DNA of 64,000 nucleotides from Limnomonas spitsbergensis (taxonomy: Eukaryota > Chlorophyta > Chlorophyceae > Chlamydomonadales), in NCBI GenBank assembly GCA_037349105.1, contig JAYJMM010000039.1, positions 6,850,501 through 6,914,500 on the forward strand, read 5' to 3'. The notes beneath the pieces were generated by a model that had not been told where the DNA came from, searched no databases, and worked only from the letters and a program-made list of their open reading frames with translations. Within the stretch, counting starts at the first letter, position 1, and each line of letters starts with the position of its first letter. A program made the position numbers and the translations under genes. This document shows, in pieces, positions 11,645 to 22,602 of the stretch.

Positions 11645-12921
11645 GAGGCGATTCACACCGGCGAACTGAATGTGGCAGTTGGTCGAAGTGAACTCACGCT
11701 ATCTCGCGTTCCCAATCCGACCGATTCACACCAGATATATTCTCCAAAGTAGCGAAATTGTATTCCTCTTACTTCCAAGATGGGACATTCTATTGATTGC
11801 CTGCTTCCATTGCTACTTGTTGTTGTCGCGAGTCTACATCGTACCACTTTGATCGCCGTCATTGCTTGGGCCGTCCTGCCTGAACTGATTGACATCTCTG
11901 AGGCACCAGGATAGCGTGGGCTTTGCACAGGACATCTGACTTCTTCACTTTTCTAGGACCAAACCCCCCTTCTGCATATGTTCAGTATATGCCGTATAAG
12001 ACCGATTATCTCCAGCACGTGTCAGGTCCAATTCAGATACATCCCAGCCTATGGCCGTGGCGGCTTGCTGGTGCAGCATGCATGCCTTGCTTCTAGCAAC
12101 ACTTTAACATGTCCAATTCAGATACATCCCAGCCCATGGCCGTGGCTTGGTGCAGCAGGCATGCCATGTTGCCATGACTAATTTTACATGTCCAATACAG
12201 ATCCATCACGGCCTTTGGCTATGGCTTGGTGCAGCTTGCATGCCATGCTGCTAGGAATAATTTTACATGTCAAATTCAGATACATCCCGGCCTATGGCCG
12301 TGGCTTGGGGCAGCAGGCATGCCCTACTGCCAGGACTCATGTAAGATTCCATGCAGAGCCGCATGGAGACATAGCAAAACCAACTCACTTTTCTTCTTCA
12401 GTGCCGTGTTGACCTTTGCTGCAACATATAGCCACTTGCTCTCAATTTGATAGCATGTTTATCATCACCTAGCCTAAGCACCAGGCGAGTAAGCCGAACT
12501 GACAACACACACCTCGGCCCAGTGGTGTAACGTCATTGACACACCTCGGCTACAAGCCTCCTATTCGCCTTCCGTTTCTCATTCGATAGTGCCTTCTCCG
12601 GCCGCACCCTTCTCCGTCTGCTTTCGGTCACGTTTATTAGCCCTTTCTACATCGGCGTAACCATAACAACGGATGCTCTCGGCCACAGGATAAAGAGGCG
12701 ACAGGGCGGAGAAAGGGAAATGTAGGGGCGAAGGCAGATGGCTTTCGGAAATTGCCAATTTGGCGAAAGTGACCGACGCGAAGTGAATCTGGCTCAAAAT
12801 GCCATATTCAGTTGGCGTCGCCAATCCGGCCCCAAAGTGGTTGTTTTGGCGAAGCGAACCCATGCCACTTTCGGAGCGAAAGTGACCAATCTGACCAATC
12901 CGACCCGGTGTGAATCGCCTC
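11645..12921. mobile_element. Inverted-repeat DNA transposon or MITE, 1,277 bp
   Basis: A perfect 17-bp inverted repeat, GAGGCGATTCACACCGG at 11645-11661 and its complement at 12905-12921, bounds the element. Subterminal copies such as CCGACCGATTCACACC (about 11718) and CCAATCTGACCAATCCGACC (about 12887) resemble the ends. No transposase is visible, so it would be non-autonomous. I could not find a clear target-site duplication: the right flank is TTAA, the left is not. The superfamily is not assigned. Confidence 0.6.
12010..12340. repeat. Four tandem pieces related to the foldback family
   Basis: Four copies of roughly 80-90 bp carry CAATTCAGATACATCCCAGC, CCTATGGCCGTGGC, TTGGTGCAGCAGGCATGCC and a tail AATTTTACATGTC. 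They resemble the first half of the dispersed foldback repeat and sit inside the 11.6-12.9 kb transposon. Confidence 0.6.
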
Positions 12922-14150
12922 TTAACAAGCGGTGTACGGCATTTAAAATCCCGTATTCCTCAAGCCACGCTCAGGCGTTTTCTTTCTTTCTTTCTTTCAA
13001 GGTGTGAGGCCGGCCGCCCTTGGAATTGCCTTCCCTCAATGATGAATTCATTTTTATTGACCAAAACTTACAGCTTGCAACAGAAATGGGGCATCTGGGT
13101 GTTGAACAGCTGTAAGTCCCATTTTCTTCCATCCATCTTTGCTGGGCCATCTCTCGGCCTCCAAAGGGCAAATGGAGGCCAAGCCTTGACCAGACTAATT
13201 TTTTGGGGAGCAGTGATCTTGGTTTTCATTTTCCTTTCTTTGGGGGGGGAGGGTTCTTTTTCCTTGTTGTTCCTCTTTTGCTTCCTCCTCTCTTAATTTC
13301 CCCCTTAATCGGGCCTTGACTCTTCAGGGTCGAGGAACCTTCACACTGCCTTTCCTTGGGGGGGGGGGGGGGAGATTCTATCTCTTCCTTGTGTTCCTCT
13401 CTTTCTTTCCTTTTGCCGTTTAGAATTACTCTCCCTCACCCAACTTTTTGTGCAGGGCCCAGACGTGTAACGTCAGGTGTAACGTCATTGACATGTACGA
13501 GCTCAGAGTACGTAACATAAACATGCGTAGCACAAAAACGGTATTCCATAATTCAGTCAACCCATTGCGTGCCCGAAATTTAATTAACCTGCCTGGTCTT
13601 TCAGAGCAGGTTATAATTATATATTGGTGATCATGGACTGTAATAATCTAGCCTTTAATTGTCTCCACATCTCCACGGAGCGATACTTAGCACCCACTGG
13701 TGGACCCGAAAGTCCAACTTTTTCTCGACAGATCAGCGGAAGGTTTCTTTGCTTGGGATGGGTGACAGAAGTGACTGGTATGCGGCATCTATCATCATCA
13801 TCTATGTGTCACAGATTTATTTCACTCAATTCAATGATGAGGCCAACCTGCAGCAGCAACATGAAACATTTTCAATCCTGGAATCCTGAATGGGTGGCGA
13901 GGCAGGCATCCGGCAGTGACAGGTGCACTTGCAGGCGGTGCCTTGTAAGCAATACGGCTTTAGTTGCACTAAAATGAAGGCGCTGAAAATCACCAGATCA
14001 GGCCTAGCCGATACCGCGCGCCTTGAAAGCGCAGCTGAACCTGACTGAGAGGCTGAGACTGTAAACAATTCAAAATTGCATGTTGCACGAGGAGAGGAGG
14101 TGAAGTCAATCTAGCGGGTAACCCGTAAACCGGTTAATGCTACGGCGAAT
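12922..14150. other. No gene recognised
   Basis: The interval contains pyrimidine-rich text, a TTTC microsatellite near 12976-12998, a G run near 13359-13373 and AT-rich sequence. No conserved coding segment or RNA gene was recognised. The last part may be the 5' untranslated region of the LINE. Confidence 0.4.
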
Positions 14151-14267
14151 AGAGAGAGGAAGGGTTTGAGGGTGCTGAGCTGGAACATAGGGGGGCATCT
14201 TAGCACAATGCACCTGAGCCTTGATCTTCAGAAGATATGGGAAAAGTAGACTTAATCATTAATCATT

Positions 14268-15129
14268 TTGTCTCACACCGGTCATTACGTCTCTGATGTT
14301 GTCCCTGACCTATCTGGTTTCGCATGTGTCTCTTGCAATGCACGGACTTACGATGCACGGTCGGGTGGAGTTGCGGTCCATGCTAGGCAGCCTCTATCGG
14401 TGTCTTTAGTGCAGGATTCCCCTTCATATGGAATGACCTGGGTTACCATTCCTGCCTGCAATCTGTATGTTTGTGCGTGTTACCTGCCTCATGCGAATTC
14501 TTCCTATTTTAAACATGAAAATGGCCGGTTGGATGCTGCGGCCCACTATGATTTTCTTAGACAATCAGTTTCTAAATTTTCTGCGCTGGGGGAGGTTGTG
14601 ATCTCAGGGGATTTGAACTCTAGGACTGCATGCGTGGATGATCGCTGCGACATCATAGACATGCAAGAATGGGAGGGTGTGGGCGCAGCCAATTTGCCAA
14701 TTCCGTGTGACGCCATTAATTTGCATGCGTGTGCGCGCGCTGTCCCGCCTAGACATAATGAGGACGGGGTGGTTAATCCTAATGTGAAAAAAATGATAGA
14801 GATGTGCAAAGATCAAGGTTTGGTTATCCTGAATGGAAGGTTGTCTGGGGATATTGAAGGTACTTTTACCTATTTCCAACATGGCAAGAATGCTGGTGCT
14901 TGCAGTGTCATTGACTATTTCATATCAACCCCGTCCCTTATTTTTGATACGTCAGGGGCCATCAAGCCTGGGTGTGATATGCAGGTATCTCAATGTGCTT
15001 GTACCCCTGCACGTGCTGATGGGGGTAGGTTTGACCATGTTCCTATTTTCCTTACTGTTAGCCGGCCCGCCTTGGAGCCAAGCGCGTTCGCTAGGAGGGA
15101 AAAAGGAACCTTGCAGGGAAACGATGTGA
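14268..15129 (+). pseudogene. LINE endonuclease (EEP/APE) domain
   Basis: The reading frame carries the endonuclease/exonuclease/phosphatase signature order: SGGVAV, then GEVVISGDLNSRTA (the GDLN motif), then SVIDYFI, then GGRFDHVPIFLTV, equivalent to the terminal SDH block. This domain nicks target DNA for target-primed reverse transcription. The N-terminal strand WNIGG lies upstream in another frame, and the linker continues in a different frame after about 15130, so the protein is not intact. Confidence 0.85.
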
Positions 15130-15160
15130 CTATGAAGCAGGCTCGTGACGTAGTTTACAG

Positions 15161-16077
15161 ATGGAACCCGGATACCATAGTAGGGACTTTTACGTTACAA
15201 ATGTATGTACGTCTGCCTCGGTGGCGGAACATTTCGGAGCCATGTATCACCTTTCTGCATCAGTGCATGAAGTCTCCCAAAACTTTGGCCGCGCTATTGA
15301 GTGTGCCCTTATGGATTTACATAGATCGCAGGGTAAAGTTGCTTGCTATCCCAATGAGTCTAAAGTTATCAAGCAGGATAGGCCTTGCAATACTTGGTAT
15401 GATGACCGGTGCAAAGCTGCTAGGAAAACTTGTTTAGTGGCTGCCCAGTTTTGGGGTGCTGGTTCAGGAGAGGTTAAGTTGGCCATTAGGGAATATCGAC
15501 GTATAACTCAGGCTATCAAGCGTGAATGGGAGGGTGTACGAGCAGCGGATCTACTGTCAGATCTTCGGTGCCAGCCTAAGAATTTTTGGTCGGCTTATGG
15601 CAGTAACAGGAAGATCAGCCCTCTCACAGATGTGGGGGATTGGACTGAATACTTTAAAAAGCTGTTTGAACCTTCAGAGCATGTGCCTTGCCACAAAGCT
15701 GGGGATGAGACTATTCAGGCGTGTTTATTTCCTTTTCCTTTAGAATTTCATCTTTCTCAAGCAGAGCACCTAAATTGTGTTTTTACGGAAGCCGAGATTG
15801 TGAAAGCTTTGGAAAAGACTGTGAATGGAAAGTCTGCGGGTGTTGATGGTGTCCCTATGGAGTTTTTGAAACACGCGGTTATTGTGACTCCCAGGGGAGC
15901 TTTTTCTTAAGAGAAGCGGCAGTATGTTTTGGCAAATCAAATTACGTTTTTGTTGAATAGAGTTTGGCAGACGGTTACCCTAAGGAGTGGGGCATCGGAG
16001 CACTCGTTCCGGTACCTAAGCCAAAGGGCAGTCCTGGAATCAAAGACGATTATAGGGGTATTGCCGTTGGAACTGCC
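15161..16077 (+). pseudogene. LINE linker and first part of the RT domain
   Basis: One frame to the TAA at 15910 gives the linker and the pre-RT helix FTEAEIVKALEKTVNGKSAG followed by VDGVPMEFLKHA. After further frame breaks, PKEWGIGALVPVPKPKGSPG and DDYRGIAVG provide RT motifs 0-1. The coding sequence then stops abruptly at the insertion boundary after ...GGAACTGCC, and resumes at 19096. Confidence 0.85.
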
Positions 16078-16218
16078 TGTCGCACCATAAAGCAGTAAAC
16101 GCGCCAATATGGTAAACTCCGTAATGTCCGGTAAAGGCGCCTTAGAGAGGTGTCCTTCTACTCATAAACACGGTACATCACCATACACACAGGCTCCTTG
16201 TACTTCAGACAAGAGCTG

Positions 16219-17781
16219 TTAACTAGCTACTGCAAGGTTCAGCCCTAGCAGGAAGTCTCTCGCTTCTGATCTGGGCATTGGTGTTGGCGCGGCCCTTGCC
16301 TGCTGCTGCCACCTTTGGACCTCCCTGAGCTCCTCTGGCCGCTGCGCCACCGTTTCAAATCCTTCCCACTCTTGATCCTCCTCATCCTCAGGCTCAGATC
16401 CAGGTTCCTCCTGATCTCCTGTCACTCCGTTACACCATTCATCTGCGAAGGTCTTAACAGCCAGGGCCGCCTCGTGCTCCGCCCCTCCCTTGGACACTTG
16501 TCCAAGGGCGGCTAACAGCGTTGCCCTGTCCTGGCCTGTATGGGGAATACCCATCATGGCCTTTGTCGCCCACTCCCTCAGGTGATGGGCCTTGAACTCC
16601 TCAATTGCTGTGACCTGGTCACTGAAATGAGCAAACGTCCTGGAGCAAATCTGCTTCCACAGGTGCGTTGCCCATAGCAAGATTCTTGCCCAGCCAAACG
16701 GCTGCGGCTGTTCCTCCGTTGCCTCTTCCTCCTTCACCACGGTCCTGTCCCTGGATCTCTCTGGATCTCCTGGACTTTCCTCCTGTGCCCAAGCTGGGTT
16801 GTGAAAGAATCCATACAGGCTGTCCTTCTTGCTGGTGCTTGTCCGGATCTTGCTGCTTGATCCGGCCTTGGATCGCTGCGCCGGCTTACCCACACTGGGT
16901 GGGAACCTGGACAGTGGCGTTCCAAAGACTGTGGAACCTGCTCCCCTCCGAAACAGCATTCTGCGCTGTCGCAGTTGCTGCACAGGTCTTAGTCCTGCCT
17001 TGGATCTCTGCCCCCTTTCCTCCTGGACTGGATCTGACAGCTCTTCCTCGGATATCAGGTCAGCCCAAGGCTTTCCCACCGGCACCGCTGATTTTTTAAG
17101 TGCTGCCAGTGGCTCTGCACTGGCCTGCAAGACCTGCCTGGTCACCGCTGGCTGGGCAACTGCCCCCTCGCGCTTGACCACTGCAGGCACTCGCCTGTTC
17201 TCCATTGTCTCTCCACCTGGCTGAAATCTGTCACTGCCTGCAAAACCCCCTGGGGCTGCGGCGATCGCTGCACTGTATCCCGGCTGACAGGGCTCAACCA
17301 ATACCCGCTGCGCAACCCTCGTCACCTTGGACGGAATCTGTTGCGGAGCGGCATCTGGATCGCTGTCACGCCGTATGCCGCTGCTCTGGGACACCTCATC
17401 CACCTGATCCAAGATCAGATCCGGGGTTCCCGCCTGCGTCGGACCCTGCTCAAATTCCAGGCTGCTCCTGGAATCAGCGGGCAGTGGGCCTCCTCGCCCA
17501 ATGCCTGTCCTTATCACACACACAGCGCCATCGGCCAGCATTCCTGCCGCTCTGGGCAGGAAGCGGTCAGGTCCTGACACCTTGCAGGCCCGTGCGGCCG
17601 GATCCACTGGCCCTGCCAGTTTCTCCGCCATCCGCAGGGCTTCCTCTGCAATCAGTGAATCAGCCACCTCTATCAGGTCTGCACCTGGCTCCAGCCCCCG
17701 TACTCGCCCGCTGCGGCGCTGGGCGTCGGGGTGCTGGTGCCTATCAGGATGCAGGTTAATCTCTGCCATTCCTACTGGCAA
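16219..17781 (-). CDS. 520-aa ORF inside the insertion, function unknown
   Basis: This is the longest uninterrupted frame in the transposon, starting MPVGMAEINLHPD and ending LGLNLAVAS. The N-terminal two thirds are Pro/Ala/Gln-rich and low in structure. The last third has a helical block with WARILLWATHLWKQICSRTF and an acidic stretch GSEPEDEEDQEWEGF. I see no RT, integrase, transposase DDE, zinc knuckle or protease motif. It could be a gag- or ORF1-like structural protein of the mobile element, which is a guess from position only. It has no internal stop, whereas the host LINE is decayed, so the insertion is probably younger. Confidence 0.5.
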   Translation of the reverse strand: MPVGMAEINLHPDRHQHPDAQRRSGRVRGLEPGADLIEVADSLIAEEALRMAEKLAGPVDPAARACKVSGPDRFLPRAAGMLADGAVCVIRTGIGRGGPLPADSRSSLEFEQGPTQAGTPDLILDQVDEVSQSSGIRRDSDPDAAPQQIPSKVTRVAQRVLVEPCQPGYSAAIAAAPGGFAGSDRFQPGGETMENRRVPAVVKREGAVAQPAVTRQVLQASAEPLAALKKSAVPVGKPWADLISEEELSDPVQEERGQRSKAGLRPVQQLRQRRMLFRRGAGSTVFGTPLSRFPPSVGKPAQRSKAGSSSKIRTSTSKKDSLYGFFHNPAWAQEESPGDPERSRDRTVVKEEEATEEQPQPFGWARILLWATHLWKQICSRTFAHFSDQVTAIEEFKAHHLREWATKAMMGIPHTGQDRATLLAALGQVSKGGAEHEAALAVKTFADEWCNGVTGDQEEPGSEPEDEEDQEWEGFETVAQRPEELREVQRWQQQARAAPTPMPRSEARDFLLGLNLAVAS

Positions 17782-18445
17782 TTTATACGATCCACACGAT
17801 CCTGCAATGTGCTGGCAACACCAGAACAGGATCTGCTAACGCTCAGGCTTCTGCCTCTTGCACCTACTGCAGCCTGGTGAGGGCTTGCCAGTCAGGTCAA
17901 GCCGACAGGTACAGCAAAAAACAGGACAGGTCTGCCTTCCTGATTTTTCTTGCTAATAATCAGAATCTGGCGGAATCCTCCGTCGCCTTAACACTTCCCA
18001 CCTTTCTGGTCTGGGCAGCTGCTAGAAGTCGCACGCCCTGCGTGGATGGAGCTTCTTGCTTGGTGCCCGCTCTGCTCTGCGGTCCTGCGGGGATGCTTTG
18101 GCCCACCAGAAAAAAAATTAACCTTGGATCTTCTATCCACAAGTTCACTTCTGTCAATGATGACAGATTGGATCCACCTGATCACAATCTTCAATCACAC
18201 AGGTACAAATTGCTGGGTGTATAAATCCACAGCAAATTCTTCAAGCCTCTCCTGGACCCAGCACTGTGTTGCCACACACAGTGATTCACAGGATTTAACT
18301 TGGCAATCTCTCTCTGGAGATTACCTCAGCCAAATTGCAGTTCAAGCACCAAATTCCAGGCTGTTTGCTGACAAGCAAAATTCAAATTTTCGAAGCACAA
18401 ACACCTTCTGCAGGAACTGGCAAATCAGGCTGATCAGGCTCAATC

Positions 18446-18899
18446 TACTTCGTCCCTTTCAAAAGGACACGCGATGTGCGCTTCAGGTCCGTGGCGGACT
18501 TCTCCCTCACGACTGTGATGGGCGCCTACGGGCAGACTTCGTGACTACTCACTGGCTGCGGGTGCTCAACGAGTTAAGCTTCTAGATTTGTATTTGTATG
18601 TCAGGCAATAGCAAGGGTTGGCGCAGGCCTTCAGGCCGTCTGGTCGCGATCCAGCTGGGCAATCAGGTGCACTTACCGCGTCACACGCGGTGAGGGTACG
18701 GGATCGTAGACTGCGAACTACTGTTCTGCAGGGATCTCGTTCCTCAACTGAGGTCTTGTTCTCCTGCTATCTCAGCGGAGGCTGAGGTAGTCTTGACTTG
18801 TTGTAGGTACTGACTTAAGGAACACCTCGGGTCTCACGCACTGGGTGACGGCCGGGGCTTGTTACAGAAGAGGTCTGTCCTTTTGAAAGGGACGAAGTA
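18446..18899. mobile_element. Nested 454-bp foldback element, 24-bp perfect terminal repeats
   Basis: The sequence TACTTCGTCCCTTTCAAAAG plus GACA (18446-18469) is the exact reverse complement of 18876-18899. No coding frame is evident between them. The ends include TA on each side, compatible with a TA target duplication of a mariner-like or similar MITE. Alternatively they are internal inverted repeats of the larger insertion. Confidence 0.6.
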
Positions 18900-19095
18900 A
18901 CTAGTTTAGGCAATTGCCGGGATACAGGGATCCGGCAGGCCCAATTCAGAGTACGGGAAAGCTAAACCCCTGGCGTAAGCGGGTTTCTAGGTTCCTATTC
19001 AAATAAGGAGGATCCGCAGGGAAGCTGCGAAGTCTCCGCGGTCGCAAACTGCGGCCTCAACGGTTCTGGCACGTATACCGTAATATACCGTGACA

Positions 19096-20914
19096 TGCCC
19101 TATCTAAATTATATTCCCTCGTCTTATTGCAGCGTCTTGATTCTTGGGCAGAAAATCAGGGTTTCAGAGCCGATGGCCAGGCAGGTTTTCGGCATGGACG
19201 GGGAACACCTGATAATGCTTTCATTCTGAACCACATTATTGAAAAATACCATTCGGAGAAAAAAACGTTTTTTGCTGCTTTCATTGATTTTAGGAAGGCA
19301 TATGACTGCATTGACAGAGATTTACTGTGGCGGAGTTTACAGAGCATGGGCGTACACGGCCGGATTTTAGAAAGTTTGAAGGAGATGTATCAGGCTGTAA
19401 AAATCCGTGTACGGGTTGGTGGTAAACTGGGAGATAGTTTCTCCTCCTTTATGGGTGTTAAACAAGGAGACCCGCTGTCCCCTCTATTGTTTGGCCTGTT
19501 TATCGACCGTTTCGAGAAGTTTGTCGCTAGTGAGTGCCCTGATATTGGCGCCCGTATTTCACATGCTTTGGTCAGAGTTTTACTTTATGCTGATGATCGG
19601 GTGTTATTCGCTGAATCGCCGGATGATCTGCAAAAACTTATTGATGCTCTCCATATTTTTTGTCGCCACGATGCCTAGACAGTCAATAAACAAAAATCTG
19701 AAGCAGTTGTTTTTAACCAGAAATATTGCCGTCATTGGGCATCTCTGTCTTATGACGGAAGCGTTCTTGATATTAAGCCCTTTTTCATCTACTTGGGTAT
19801 GTTATTTGATGAGGCAGAGGGTATGAAGGGAGCAGGTAGACGTTGTGTCAACAAGGGGAGGGCAGCTTTGTATGCCATGGTCCGGAGATGTCATGAGCTT
19901 GACATGCACAATGTTCACATTAAATGTCATATTTTTTACTCTTTGGTGAAGCCTATTCTGTTTTATGGGTGTGAAATTTGGGGACCAGGTCTCCTTGCGA
20001 AAGGAGTCGGCTTGACAGATACTGGTTTCTCTAGAGATTTGGAGGTAATTCACAAGGGTTTCCTTAGGCAGTTTCTGGGTCTTCGCAAGTCTGTGGCCGA
20101 GTATGTTCTCATGAGTGAACTGCACCGTGAACCCCTTATCTTAAGTCTTTTTCAGCAGACCCTGAGTTTTTTGAATAGAATCAATCTGAGGCCTGACAAT
20201 GACCTTGTGAAAATGGCTATGCAGGAAAGTTGTGATTTGGCGAAGGCTGGCACTTCACTTTGTTGGGCTGGTTTTCTGTCTACGATATTGATGACTCTGG
20301 GTATTGCTTTATTGACTACTTCAGCCAATACCTCTTTGGATATTGAGGTCATTGTGAATTCAGCTAGGGATCAGTGGCTTTCCAAAATTTCCAGGGACAT
20401 GCCACGTACGGCCCTGTCAGTACGTGCTACTCTTGCCTCAGAACGCTCGGGGTTCAAATTGTTTACGTTCTCTAAGTGGTTCCAAATTAAACGTGATGTG
20501 AAGGAGACTTTCTGGTACAATTTGAGTAAGCCTAATATTAATTTCGCTGTAGCCCGGTATCGGATGGGGTCGCATTGGCTGAATGTTGAGACGGGGCGCT
20601 TTGAGAAACCCTGTGTGCCTCGTAGCGAGAGGATTTGTAGATGTTGCAATCTTAAATGTCGGGAGGATGAGCTTCACATGATTTACTGCTCGTTCTACAC
20701 AGACCTTCGTTTTCAGTTTAACCTTACTTTCCATACTTTCCTAGAGGACGAGGATGAGGCCATGAAACGGTACGCAAATGGAGTGTGGGGCAAACTAAAT
20801 GCAGCGGATTCTGCATATGTGTTCTGGAAGAAATTTGGTTGTTTTATCTTTCAGTGTATGATGAAAAGAGAGAATCATCTCAAAACTTTGCCAAAGTTCC
20901 TGTCTCCCCCCTAA
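19096..20914 (+). pseudogene. LINE RT catalytic core and C-terminal domain
   Basis: The core motifs are intact in sequence: motif A (AAFIDFRKAYDCIDRDLL), motif B (GVKQGDPLSPLLFGLFID) and motif C (LLYADD). One TAG at 19676 interrupts the frame, which otherwise continues unbroken to 20914. The C-terminal part has a thumb-like region and the knuckle RICRCCNLKCREDELHMIYC, which is typical of algal L1 elements. Apart from that one stop, this half is much better preserved than the 5' half. Confidence 0.9.
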
Positions 20915-22602
20915 CTCTCTATGCGGTGCTCAATCAAACTCTTTTGCACCCACGTCATGTTTTATGGCTGGGGCTTATCTTCTGCACTATTGCCCAGGGG
21001 GGTCACTGGTTTTCGCTTTCTGTCCTAGTGTATCAAGTGCCTGTACCGGTTTACGGGCACATGTCCCATGCATCAAGTGTGATGCTATGTTGGACTGTAA
21101 AAACTTCACTTCACATGTTGAACAGGCCGAGCTGCTTGAGGTGGGGGCGGGGGCGGCGATGTGGATGGCCTGACAGCGGTAGAGATTTTCAGTCAGTGCA
21201 TTCATTATAATGCGGCACAGATTGCGCACCTGCTGGTCTTGCTTAACGACCTCCTGATTAGGTGACTGTTCCCGTACGACATGAGCGCCGTGCAACCAGG
21301 GATGACCTCCAATCTGCCTCCAACTGCTGACGTTGGCGGGCGAAAAATGTCCAACTAACTACAGCATGCAGACGATGCCACGTTGCACCTTCAACAGTGC
21401 ATGCACAATGTCTGGAAGTCGAGAGCCTGAGTAGCTGGCTGTGCATCTCCATACGATGTTGCTGGCTGGCCTTGCAGAGTTTATCCTCGTTTGTATCATC
21501 TGCATCGGCGGAGCTTGTATCGCGGCATCCTTGACATCGAATAGGGCAAAGTTGAAGCACAGGTGTGATGTCAATGGATATTTTCCCATGTACCAAACCC
21601 AGCACCAGCTATCAGCACATGCCATGCTTGCGCTGGGAGCTTTGCGCGGGAGTGAGGGGTGGGATTGGACGACCTCGCCGATGCACCAGCAAGCTAGCAA
21701 GAGGCAAGGGATCCGTTTGAAAAGCGCTGAGGACTATGTTCCCGATTGATACTCGATCCCCTAATTCATAAGATACATCGACGTCGCCAGGGCCTACTGA
21801 CAATGGGCTCGGTCCCGTCCCAGGATGCTATCTCGTGCGCATTTGAGGGATGACTTGCTGGTAGCAGGGCGCCTGGACCTCTCATTTATGAAAGGCTCCA
21901 TATCCGAATCACAATGCTGCGTAGCTGAATGTGGAGATCTGCACCCATTAGCGATCACCCCAGAAGACATGTGTCTGCATGGCTCACCATGCGTCTTTGT
22001 TGTGACAGCATCATCACGACAACTTCACACGCCCAGGTCAAAAGTTTTGACAGGCAGCATACACTTTATTTATCTGATTAACCTCCCAAACCTGGGGTCA
22101 CCAGTTTTCCCCTCTGATGTGCATGGCGGTCCATGCCAGATCCCACCGCTGTCACCCACCCTCCTTCCCATGCCCATGAAATACCCACATGATTGTATCT
22201 GCCAGGTAACACCTTGCATATAATTTCTTCCACCTCTATCAACCCTGCCCATGCCCCCGGATCGTGTTCTCCTGCCATGCCCATACCCCTGATGGTACTG
22301 CATACGAATCCTCCGTATGCCGGTCTGCCCACTGAGGCCCATGCCCATGCCGATGCATATGCCCACATTATCATGATGTGCTGCCCATGCCACAAATCAT
22401 GTCCTGCTGCCATGCAGACGTGCACTTCTGGGCGCTCAAGCGCGATGGGAGCGAGAGGAGGCGGAGCTCCGGCTCGGCAGAGGGCCCCCAAGGTATGTTT
22501 GTACAATCTATGGGCTCAATGGCGCTCCAAAGTATAGATATCCCAAGTGTAGACAGCACCTTAAACAGCCCGAGATCTCTTGTGTACACCACCCCGTAAT
22601 AG
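20915..22602. other. No gene recognised between LINE and SMP gene
   Basis: The first few hundred bases may be LINE 3' untranslated sequence. A block around 22220-22390 is rich in CCCATGCC words. Only short, unconvincing frames occur. N-terminal exons of the SMP gene, including a membrane anchor, could lie here but were not identified. Confidence 0.4.

Larger units (their letters stand above)
16078..19095. mobile_element. 3,018-bp insertion in the LINE, TGCC target duplication
   Basis: The RT coding text is cut after TGCC (16074-16077) and resumes after a second TGCC (19096-19099) with LSKLYSLVLLQRLDSW, so the 4-bp duplication marks the insertion. The element begins TGTCGCACC and ends GTGACA. 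Its two ends form an imperfect inverted repeat: about 20 of the first 29 bases match, including TGTC, GTA and ACG.GCCA. It carries one 520-codon frame on the minus strand and a 454-bp foldback element. No transposase or integrase is recognised, so the class is open: a DNA transposon with weak terminal repeats, or a TG...CA retroelement remnant. Confidence 0.75.
14150..20914 (+). mobile_element. Decayed LINE (non-LTR retrotransposon), APE type
   Basis: The order is typical of an L1-like algal LINE: an AP endonuclease, a linker, a reverse transcriptase (RT) and a C-terminal domain with a Cys/His knuckle. The endonuclease starts near 14165 with LRVLSWNIGGHLS. The copy is dead. A stop and frame change lie near 14247, another frame change near 15130-15160, a TAA at 15910, and a single in-frame TAG at 19676-19678. 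A 3,018-bp insertion (16078-19095) splits the RT domain. No poly-A tail or target duplication was identified, so both ends are approximate. Confidence 0.9.

Noticed and set aside
15910..19130. Intron within the LINE RT instead of an insertion
   Set aside because: The 4-bp TGCC duplication, the TG...CA-type ends and an internal 520-codon ORF fit a transposon insertion; the boundaries are not GT-AG.
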